Source: Saccharina japonica (taxonomy: Eukaryota > Sar > Phaeophyceae > Laminariales > Laminariaceae). From it: a DNA stretch of 64,000 bases. The notes beneath the pieces were generated by a model, which ran no database searches, had not been told where the DNA came from, and was given only the letters and a program-made list of their open reading frames with translations. Below, piece by piece: positions 26,701 to 38,500 of this stretch. Position 1 is the first letter of the stretch. The number at the start of each line of letters is the position of its first letter. Location: assembly GCA_008828725.1 (NCBI GenBank), contig MEHQ01003415.1:124001-188000 (forward strand), in the 5' to 3' direction. A program made the translations under genes and the position numbers.

Positions 26701-29515
26701 TATGTGTCGGGTTGCGCATACACGTGTTACCGGCGTCGATTTTGGTTCGCGGTACAGACCTCCTCATGTTACAGTAGCAACCTCATGAAAATTTCTCCTC
26801 CCGCGGTGTAACGCATTCCTGGTCTACTCGCAATGGCTGTTGACCCGTAGGGCGGATGTTAGATGCATACCCACAATACCTGTCTCAAATGCACAACACC
26901 AGGTATTCCACGTCACGCTAACGGCCACAGACAACCCATCACAACATTACTAACATACTTTAAAACTCCCAAGGGAGACGACTTACCGCATATTTTGTTT
27001 TTCTCGTCGTATTGTCCCGTGACGCATGCGCATGCATCTTCTGCAGGGCCCTCGCCGGCCAAGATGGATCCCCCGTCCACAGCTAATGTGGAGGAGATCG
27101 TGCAAAACAACGAGCGCATTGTAGGGCCTTATTGTCAGGTATGGCATAGACCGAAAATGTCGGTGTTTACGATATGCCATGAGGTAGGCCCTGTCTACCG
27201 CCAAGATACGCTGGGATTGACCAAACAGCAACATCAACGTCATGGGTGGTTTGCAAAACATTGAAGGCAGGTTGTGTCAGCTTGAGGGGGTGTGATAGTG
27301 TTCTTGATTAAGACGGAAGCGTTTCAAAACAATTGAATAATGCGTTTCGGTAATTGATGTAGCATCGATCGTCGGACCATGGGTAGCAGCTCGTGCTCGA
27401 AACGTCTCGAAACGTGTACGCACTTCGTACACACGTTTGTGATGTACCACCGTTTGTGCTTATGCCAGCAGGGACAAGTTAACGTGAGTTGGAGCTGCTT
27501 CTTGGTAGTACTAGGCATCACTCCGCTGCAAGGGAAGACCTGTTCAGCACTCACTCGAGCAAGTAGAATCCGCCTTGCAGCATGTGTTGCCCGCGCAGTG
27601 AACGTCGGACGTGCAACCTACGCATTGGTTGGAATAGGAATAGGGAAAGCAAAGTAGGAAGGCAGCGGTAGCGACAAGAACAAGCGGCGAAGCATCGCCT
27701 ATAATGTTAAGACTGTCAGAGGCGTCGGAAACATCTCCTTCCTTGAACAAAACCATGGATGATTGTATCCACACCCTCACTACTTATGACGTGAGAGACA
27801 AAGTGGAAAGCCGGGCTCTGTAAATAGAGTTAGTAATCGACACTCCTTCGAAGAACGAAATTCCGGGTTTTCGTTTTGGAAGTTCCTTTCACCGTCCGTC
27901 CTCTCCCATTATGCTCTTGGCTTGCTGTGAGCATGAAATACAGGAAGCATCGCGTGGGAGACGCGACGCGAAACACCGCTTGAGATTACAGTTGACCCAC
28001 GTACGGCAACAACGTCCGTAGTGATTAATGGGGGCAATACTTATACAGCCTAACCCCTGACCGTTTTCGCTGACTGCCGTCAAGAACTGCTGTCAGTGGG
28101 ATTATCGATCGCACCGTTTGGCCGGTGTGCTTCATACAATAGTAAACGGTATGGGTGGTGCAGCTGTTGTACGGTACTCGCTCACACTATAGGATAGGAC
28201 CGAACTTCTAATTGGTTTTCATCCTATCGGCTGGTTCCCAAACGGGTTACTACATCCGAACAGGCATCGCCGCGCGAACGCTTCCTGGGCTACGGTCAGT
28301 CCTTACCTACACTAAAAGGCGCCATGTACCACGCACACAGAAATATCTCACAGGATGCCCTGCTCATCGCGCAGCAAGCGGCGTAGGAGATCATGGCAAT
28401 GTCCAAGGGAACACAAAAACATGTGACACCCAATGGAGATGAGATGGCTCACCGCATCGTCCTGTAACGGGGTCATATCTCCCTTCAGCACATTCGCATG
28501 CGTCGGTGGCTTGCCTACCGACCAAGACGGAGGCTCCGTCTCGACCTGATTTGGGGAAGTGATGCAGCCAGTGCGTGCACGGCAAACACGTGTTTGAGCG
28601 TTATCAGTGGATCGTGCCACTTGTCTGATATATGCTCCAGATGATGTCTACTCCAAACCTTCTCGAGATAATGCCAACTAGCTTGTTTTTCCTCAAGCGC
28701 TTGCTGACCGTGCGTGTGTAGTTGACCCTTTCAGGTGTGGATAACGTCACGGGCTGTTGGTGCATCGGTTTGTTCGATATAGCTCGCAAGCTCGCGTGAA
28801 GGGCGTACGAAAAGAAAGCCAGCGTATTTGGGCATGCAAGACGAGGGTTTCCTCGGACTTCGATCTGTTCTGTTCCAACACGATCCCTCACTGCTGTGGG
28901 CACAGACCCAGCACTCACGCGAACAAATACCGTTGTCACCGCAGCACTTGTCGCCTTCGCAGTGTGCGTCGTCGGTGCAGCCTAATTTGAACGATAGGCA
29001 GGCCGGCACGACGAGCGGGTGAAAGGAGTAGGCACTTGAGAAGTGTTAAATTAGACTTGAGTCCATCAGAACACGGGCAGGTGGACCGAGGAAGACACCA
29101 TAATTGAAACAGCGGTGCCAACAAAGGTGGGCGATTCCAATCGGTATATCATATGGACAGCTATTGTTTAGCTAGTATATTCCCGATCACCCGGGTGGTC
29201 TCGTAGACACCCTCGAATGCTACTAGCGTAGACTTCGTGAGTTCTAATGCCGGTGAGATTGTGAATTTATTTGCAAGACAAAACTAAATCAAGCAACAGC
29301 TGAGAGCGCGTAGCGTCGGTAGGCGTAATTCGATGCGGGTCGACAAGGGAAGAAAGGGGTGACAAATTTTCGCTATTATAAAGTAAGGGACGAACCGAAG
29401 TGAGAAGGGGGGAGGAGAGTTTACTGTGTGACCCAGGATTGGAGTTACGACGACTAGGGCATGGAGAGAAAAGGAGGACGAAGAAAACAAATAGGGAAAA
29501 AACAAACAAATTAAC

Positions 29516-29587
<72 letters not shown>

Positions 29588-32500
29588 AATAATATCAACA
29601 ACATAGCAATAACAAAACAGCAACGACATGATCAACAATAACTGAAATGAACACATATTATACAACTTGTCGGGTGTGTCTCACACGATGCGCAATGCTT
29701 ATATAGAGCAGACCCAATTGGCAAACATAGAAGGGCCGGGTGCGTTCAACCTGTACGTATAGTCTAGCCCCCAGCCTTTGCCGGCTACATAGTTTGCGTG
29801 GTTTGCTGTACACTGTCGTATTGCTCATCGAGCCGTTTCGCCGCTATGTAATTCACACAATTAGCGTGATATGGCTAACTACGGAAGCAACCGTAGTCAT
29901 CAAAACATTGTTTCGGTGCCTGGCACGTAACAAATAAGATATGACTCGTGTTTGAGCTATTCTTTGGATTATATATGGTATGTGTAGCATCCAAAAAGCA
30001 GTTGCCGCACGAGCACCTATTCGGCTACGCTCCCCCATAAAGGTCTATCAGGTGCACACCCATAACAAGACGTTTCGACGAGAACCGCTGTACATCGCGC
30101 ACCATGCGGCATCGATAGGCGACCATGGTAAGGGACAGCGGACCACAACTCCTACTTGAAACGCCCAACCGAAACTCACTGCATCTTCCGGTAGAGCGGA
30201 TGATGACACCTGAACCGCATTCGCATACATCGTCAGGAACTTTGCCGGCTAGGACGGTGCCTATGTCTCTTTCTGACATGTGGAGGTAGTGCAGTCGAAC
30301 ACGTGTGAGATAATTGGGTCAGAAGCGGTCGGGGTTAGAGTAAGGGTTAGAGGAGCGTTTTTAAAATAATTGTATTTGTTCACACGAAGTCGAAACATTC
30401 ATGAGTTTCAGCACGCGAGAGGAATTCCGCTGAAAAGAAAGCCGGCCAGATATATGACGTCGAATCGAAGATAATAACCTAAACTATTAGGGCCCGTCTA
30501 CAAGTCCAAGGTACTCGGCAGACGCATCCCTCTTTAACGCCGAGATATTTTTACAGAAACGCACGCGAGAGTCAGAAGTAAAACCTCCAAGTTTTGCGTA
30601 TAAAGTGAATTTGGTGGACATCTCTTACGGCACTGAAACTGTATTAAGCCACACGTCTTTGGCGAACGGTTGGGGGCACGAAGCGCGTAGGAGACTTGGA
30701 CATCGTTTTGTGTACCGGTATAAAATACGAATCACCCGGTCGAAATCACGCTGTTTAGGTACTTGTAAACTGCTCACACATCGGATACCGTAACCTTCGG
30801 AATACGCTTATCTACGGTTTGGGGGTTAATGCAGTAGCAAGAACACGTTGTAGCATATTGTTCGCAGTAGAGGAGCAATCACGTAAAGCGGTAACATAGT
30901 GTTAGATGCATATCAGCGAACGTTAAAACGCATTAACGATGTATTTGTTTTCGATCTCGGCGCATTTGATACGGCGGCATCGTGTTACCACGTTACCGGT
31001 ACGTGCGTGTACTGACATAGTAACACAAGGCTAGGGTTTGTCCAGACTCGCACGCTATGAGCTTCACATGTACTGTGATCACAACTCGTCTATTCGCTAA
31101 CTTCCTAACCTAATGCTATAATGAAGCAGGCTATAGGCAAAATACCCTAACCTTGTGTTAAAGCTCAGGGTAGTGTTAGGCTTACCGCCCCAACGTAACG
31201 TTAACAGCGATGATCGTGTTTTCCACAACACTAACATTATGTTATCCAAACGTTGTTTGAGCCCCCCTTATTTCTCTAAGGTCGGACAACGTAACATTTG
31301 ACGTTAAGTTAGGTAAGGTAATTTCGTAACGGATCGCGATGTACCACTATGACAGGGCGTTACTTAAATGCCGAGGGGTGTGTAACATTATGGTAACACG
31401 TTAGAGGTAGCACCTTTTGGTCGAAAATGTTTCTGCATGGTCGGGGCCCTTAATCCACACTCGTCGGCAATTAATTCTAAGACTTGTGGTGCATAAGTTT
31501 CATTGCATGGTTCGGCCATGGTTTTGTTCATCGGCTATTATAACTATTTTATGTCCCTCCAAAATAAGATTTTGGGTTAAGTGTGGGGATGCTCAAGAGC
31601 GACCACCCCCAGAAAACCCATGGTGCATCTCGACCGTAGCATGCGTCTGTTACTCGCATTGACGATGTGACTGTAACGTTACGTTGGCACGTTACCATAG
31701 ATGGTAGTCGGATGTAGCACTACGATACTACATACTACGTGACGGTTGGGCCTGCCACTGCCCCAACATAATGTTTCTATGTTACGGTAAAAAACACAAA
31801 CGCCTGACAAAGTTCAGAAAAACCCTGCCAGTACGTTCATCTAGCAATAACGGCAGTGCGATATCCACACATAGAGTGTTACAACTCAATCTGCACACTT
31901 GCACGTGTGCTACCTACCACAACGGTAGCATGTTGTTGGTGTTTCATTGGGGACGTGCGTTATCTTCTAACTTGTGTTAAACTTCATAATTTCCATACGA
32001 GCTAACACAGGAACACAATGTTAGTGTTTTATCGACCATGTACGTTATTTACCTACTGTAACGCGTGTTACGATGCAATTATCCTTTCGGCTGAAATTAT
32101 AATCCAATGTTACTCGCAATGAGCCACAGGCTAAAGCAAAGTAACATTACACTGTCGTCAGTACGGAATCTAGCTAAAACGATAATATTGTGTTTCGCAA
32201 TCTCCCGCCAATATCATCAGGTACCAACACTATGTTACCACAATATCTACAAATCAAGCAACACAGTAACGCAAGGTTAAACGAACAACTCCGCTGAGCT
32301 CTACAGTAATATTAATGTGGAACGTTAAGTGTCACACAAACTGTATGTTTCCCCGCTGGCAGTGAAGAAAGGGTCCAGCACTCACTCGAACATGAAGCGT
32401 CCGCGGTGCAGCATCTGTTGTCCGGGCATTGGCTGTCATCCGCGCATTCTAGTATATTTGCAGTAGGGGCGTACGCAATAGGTGTCGGGGCGGCATGGGT

Positions 32501-35500
32501 GGGGCTCAGCAGAGGCAGCACAAAGTTTGCACAAACTGTTGGGCAAGCAGCGTACGGCGGGGCAGCAGAGCTGGGGGTTGAACAGCAACACGCAACACGC
32601 CGTTTCAGTGCATCAAATCACAGGAGGCGGAAGTAAGAAATTTCCCCATATAGACTGTCGGTACGCTACAACCTACAACGGCGGCTTCTACCCCAGTTGC
32701 ACTACTATTATTGTAGCTGAAGCAGAGAACGGGCCCACGAGATAAAAACATATATTTCACCCATCTGGACAGCGGACGTTGTTAGTGTCCAGGTCGTTAG
32801 ACGACGACTGTCCTTCTGCCAGGCCGTCTGTAAAAAACTGTCATCAGGTTGTCTTATGGTGGCTGTCCTTAGGTATTATGACGATAACTATCCTCCGAAA
32901 AAGGACGTTTTTTGGAGGCTAGCGCAGAGCTGTTGATAAATAGTTCGAACAGCCAATGATGACGGCGGCGTGTAAGATGGTGGCGTCTTACGTGCATGTG
33001 GAGATCGGCCTCGGGCTAAGACAAGGTTAATCCCTATGAATTGATCAGAGTTTAGGTGCAGTCGTGAAATGAGAGTTGGCGTGGGGTCGTCCCCAAGCAC
33101 TCCAGGTGCTCTGCGTCTTGCGTCAACATATAGTATATATAAAAAAATAAAAAACAACAGCTCTGAGATCGAGGATTTCGTCGAAACTTATCTTTGCCAG
33201 CTGAGTGTGATACTTCGATCGCACGTACGGGTGTTAAATGTCCTCATGCAGGATATGTATCGCTGCCACGCTTTCCACTGCCAACGTGTCGATTTCAACT
33301 ATCTTGGCGGCATGACCGCTGCTCGTCGAACCACAACTTATCAGTCAATAGGTCCATCGAACCGCAGCTTCCAGGGCTGTTCGAGTAAGAACATAGGCAC
33401 ACTATGCATACGATACGACGTGCCATAGATTAATACTGTAGAGCATCGATACAATAGGTACCTACTACCTTAAACCCCATTTACCTCGATGGGTAAATGA
33501 GTCAAGTTCGATGCACTACTGGGTAGACTGCCGTTCAATTATACAATATTTATCAATTATAATGCTTGAGCGTAATGAAACATCGTTCTAACGTGTATCT
33601 GCTTTCTCCTGTCACACTTGTCAACAGTAAAATGATGCCTGGTACTGCAGAGGGAGAAATGGAAGCATTATTCGATTTAGTAAGTTGCCTGGGTGCCCGC
33701 GATATTTAACCAATCCGTACAGATGACGGGCAGGACCAGACGGGCCGGGTGCCCCCAGACGCTTGTAGTGTCCCCGGTGTTCACGTCCGTCCCCGTAGGA
33801 CCTCTTCCACCACGGCCGTGCCTATTGCTGCCGTTCACCGCTGCGTCGACGACGCGCCGTATTTCGGGGCATTTAGGTGCTAGGTACTTGGTACGTCGAC
33901 TGGGGGGTTCGGGGTTGTCCTTGGAGGTATCTTCAATTGCTAAACATCATACCTAATATTGTTTAACTCGTTCCGGACGCTTTTTCTAAACTGGTGCGGC
34001 CAAGAGTGTCGACGAATACCTTGCTGAGCGACTGACCATCGGCCGATTTCCACGTTCCCCACAAGTTCGAGAATCGTGAAAAAGAGACCAGAAGTTAGCT
34101 TCTGTAACTGAGTTACGAGTAGATTCCCACATTGACAGTACATGGTGGCTCACATTACTCTCGTTGATGAGGGGTAGAGCAGTGGCAGCTGCTTTATACA
34201 GGCGACTAAACATAGCCACTGCGCTAATAAAAAGACGAATCACAGAACTTAAACACTTTAAACGATCGGCATCATATAAATACTGAACGCGGGTAGCTGG
34301 TAAGTCACCCAGATAACAGATGATGGCGATAATATGGTATGCCATGCAGTTTCGTATCGTGCTACCGCCGTCTACAGCTATGCCATGTTGAGCATACTCG
34401 CCCCACTAGCAAATACATTCGCCGTAAGCCGCGGGTTTGGATGTCGTCTTACGTGGACCGCTGGGCCTAGGTATAATGCTGCGCAGAAATGGTTTGAGCC
34501 CCGCTGCATCCGATTGGTTCCTGCTGTTGGCAGCCGAGCAGAAATCTCGACCCGCGTTTAACGGCGGCGGATCGTTTTCTGGGTGGTACACTTTCCCATG
34601 TCGTAGACCGGCACGATCCTCGTTCCCCGTGTGGTCTTGTACGTTGGTGTGTGCTCCGTATGGGTCAGACTTCCAACGACTCGAGACTCCGACCCTATGG
34701 CCGGTGTTCCTACGTTACATCTCCTCGGCGTCGTCTGCACCGACGCCAGGGCTCGGCGGCTCCGCTCCTCCTGTCGCTAAGGCTCTATCAGGGTGGCTCT
34801 GAAGTAGGTCGCCTCGACCGCGGTTGAGATTCGAGGCACTGACTACGTGTGCGCCCGCCTCCGATGGCGCCACGGCTGTCCCGTGGCGGTGATGCCGGTG
34901 TGTTGCCTCCGCGAACGGAAGACGGTGCGGCGGGCGTACGACCTCGTAGTGTTTTGTACGAGTGGTGTTTTCTTATTTTCGTCGTACTGCTGTAATTGTT
35001 CTCTTATTTTCGTGTTGCTGCGTCGGTCCAGCCAGCAAAGTGAACACAAACCCAACACTTCCTCGGCACTCTTCACGCGTCAGGAAACGTTCCTGGCCGC
35101 AATACCCAGCGGGGATGCGGGGCAGCGTTTTTATCACCGCTATGTTCTTCCGTACACGCGGAGGGGTGTCTTCACCACGACTACCTCGCCATTCGTCAAG
35201 GACGTAAACAACACGATCGTATAATGCCGACATCCCCAGTTTTGAAAGGGCATGCGCGGACTTATGTGCATACGCATGATAGTGAGTGCTGACTTGGAGT
35301 GGTTATAAGTTACACGGGGACTACGACAACGATGTAGGCTGTCGCCGCAACTGATGGTCGATGTATTTCCGCTGCGATATACCGGTACGTTTTACGACGC
35401 TCTGGTACACTGGAGTGGGGACGAAGGCGTGTTGAGCGAACTGGTTCACTTCGGCGAGGACAAACTAGAGGAATAATAACCATGTTGTCGGTGGCGTGTG

Positions 35501-38500
35501 TACGAAGGACCAAATGGGGCATGAAATACTCCGACACAAGACAAGCGCAGTCTTAATTCACCGTGACTGCGATTGCAGACATTTCGAGGTATCATTCCCA
35601 ATGGGTCAAATACGAAAACCACAGCATTATAAATACTGGTTCGGACATGCTCCGGAGTTTAGTTCCGTTCGTCATCGAGGGCACGCAACATACAAGGGGC
35701 ATATACTCACAAGCCACTTTATACATACCATATGAGCGGCGCTGTAAACGGACGTGCCAGCCTGATGCTCAAGAGTGATCGTCGGATACAAGTCACACGG
35801 TACATGACACTAAGAACCGGACGGTCGTGGGCGCACGATTGGCCAACCACACCGTTCACCCTGAAGGTCTGCGTGCTGAAAGATCGGATGCTAGACACAT
35901 TTGCTGCATGAGTGCGTCTCGCGGAAACTCTGCCGGGAACATTTAGCTAACCTGCAAACGACACAACACGAACTTTTCCTACGCAGTGCTAGTTTCCAGC
36001 TCCAACATGTATGACATGTTCTTCAAGAAGGCTCGTGAGAGCCGAACCCCTCAAAAACGGTTGCGCGATCCTTGAAATGGCTGTCCGAAAACCGCGGCTT
36101 GTCTTTTCGGGGGCTGTTTATGAATAGCGACTAACCAGGTGGAAGCACAGTTGAGTGCGACATCCGGAGGAGAGGACCCCGGACCAGACCGGCCAGAACC
36201 AAATCGAAGCATCGTCTATTGTTCAGCGTTTAATTTGCGAGGGTGCTGACTACGCTGGAGATTCGAGGACATTTCCCCGCTCAAGTTTGGTTTCGGAATT
36301 GTAGGCACCATCTAGTTGACAACGGCGTCTAACGCACATACATTTCAGGGCCACGTGCTTTCTGAACTGTCCAGGATTGGAGAAGACTCACCGCATTTGC
36401 CAGTTTTTTTGTTCATATTGCCAGAAGCGCATTCACATGGGTCTGACGCGCCGTGGCCGGCTACGACGGATGCCCGGTCCCGAGCTAACGTGAAGGGGGT
36501 TGCGCAACACAACGAGCGTGGTTTGGGACACGGACGGAAGATAGTGATACAGTAGTTAAGACGTGCGCCCTGTCAGCCGCTGAGATGCGCTGAGAGTGAT
36601 AAGCGAGGTCGGCGTCGTAACCGTTTACAAAACAAATCATGAGTTGTTTCTCTTGAAAATGTGGACGTTTCTCCTGAATCAAGGAAGCGTTTCGAAGGCG
36701 TACCCCGCTTATAGACTGTGCGAATCGAACATCCCTCGGTCGTTGATCTTGGCGTGAAGGGTCGCGCACAAAACGAGCAATACACGAGGGTTGTACTGCA
36801 GTTGACGTAGTTACGTCCGTCTGAAAGAAACAAAACACGTGTAAGTCGAGCTTCTTCTAGGCAACACTAACTGTGAGCCCGTTCAAGGGAAAGCCTTCCT
36901 CATACTCACTCGAGCATATGTCGTCCGCCTTGCAGCATTTGTTGGGCTCGCAGTCTATGTTCGCGTCAATGCACCCTAATTCGAATTGTTGGGAATAGGC
37001 GGACAGGCACGACAAGGCGGTAGATAGGGCGGAAGGTCAAGCGGCAGCAACACACCTTGCATCGCACTTCAGCGCATCAGATCACATACAGGAGGATCGG
37101 GTCAAACGTAGTCATTAAAACCACGGCGCGTACCAAGGTGAGCGACTCCCACTTTCAACACTAGGCACCGCTATAGGTTAGCTAGTATAATGCAATGGGC
37201 ACATGCGCACGAAAGGATAGCCATCATCATTAATCCCGAGCACGAGACACGTCGTGCTGGGTGAGCATGAAAGTATTATTAAAAACCCGCCCCCTCGCAA
37301 TGATGGTTCACTCCAAGCACAGCATACAACAGGTATCGGATGGGTTTGAAGGCGATGGCTCACTGTAAGCAGCGTACACCACATACCCGGTGCCTTTGAC
37401 ACGTCGCGCAATGCCTTTATGGATACAGCTTCCCCAACAGGCACACACATAACTGCCCGATGCATTGTAGCCATACGTATAGTCTGGCCTCTAGCCGCGA
37501 GCTAACAGTATTTCAGGGACTGTTGAATTCCGTGGGATTGCGATTTATGCCGGTGCACGAGGTTGTGCTTCACACATGTATGTACGTAGCGTCGTCTCAG
37601 AGAAAACTTCGGTAGAGCGGGCCAAACCCGTGCTGTAGTGCCTGGCACGTATTTCATAGTGTATGTCTCAGGCTCCAGCTCTTTCGTAGATTAGGATCGT
37701 GGTGTTTGCGACATACGCTGCCAAAGGAGTATTTCTTGAGTCTGCGATAGTCCTTGCATACACGGAAAGGGGCCGGACTTGCATATTCACGACGCAGAAT
37801 TTCAGGAGACCCACTATGCATCACGCAGCATGCGAGATGGGCGGTCACGGCTAGGAACAGCGGATCACAGTATACGTTGGAGGTTCACCACGTTGACGGA
37901 TTGAGACTCACTGCATCTCCCTGTAGATTCGACGATTCCCCCTGAAGAGCATTCGCACGCATCGTAGGCGGTCCTGCCTGGAAGAATGGTGCCCACTTCC
38001 TTCTCTGACATGTGAAGGTAGTGCAGTCAAACAAGCACGGCAAACATTTTCCCAGGCGGAAGGGGTTGAAATTAGGGTTAGGTTAGCGTCGCCGTACGTC
38101 GTATATGGACTATTCCACACTATCAGGTTTATGGCTTTCCATTTATTAATGGTTTTCCCCATTCTAGGGAGCACTATAGAGGCAGGAGGCAAGGTTGTTA
38201 ACGTCTAATCGCATGATATATTTCTCAATAATTGCGGACCCATCCACAGGCCCAAGTTATTGCGGGACATGTTACATATCTTGTGCCTCGTGTGTTCTGC
38301 ACAACGTACTCGAGCGACATCGGTCCTGAGAGGGTTGGAGACCCCGCCTCAACATCACGTGCCGCTTAAAACATTGGGATCGTAGAAATTGCTTTCAGCA
38401 CGGCTAATAGTATCATTGTACTGGGCGTTCGAGCACGAGAAGACAACAGATACTAGTGGACTGATGTTTGTGTACCGGTATAATACACGAGCTCGTATAT

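Larger units (their letters stand above)
16935..26986 (-). other. 10-kb intron between exons B6 and A7
   Basis: Beyond the fold-back, TIR and tandem repeats listed separately, I see no exon of the A or B type and no recognisable gene. Stretch 25885-26000 is similar to 43320-43445, at DNA level and as the translated words LLLGFRRQRGTEYN and LVVGVQRKPHTEHN, so a dispersed repeat with a coding past is likely. Confidence 0.5.

Noticed and set aside
29267..29665. Open frames with poly-Val, poly-Leu or poly-Thr runs
   Set aside because: They are translations of the (AAC)n microsatellite.
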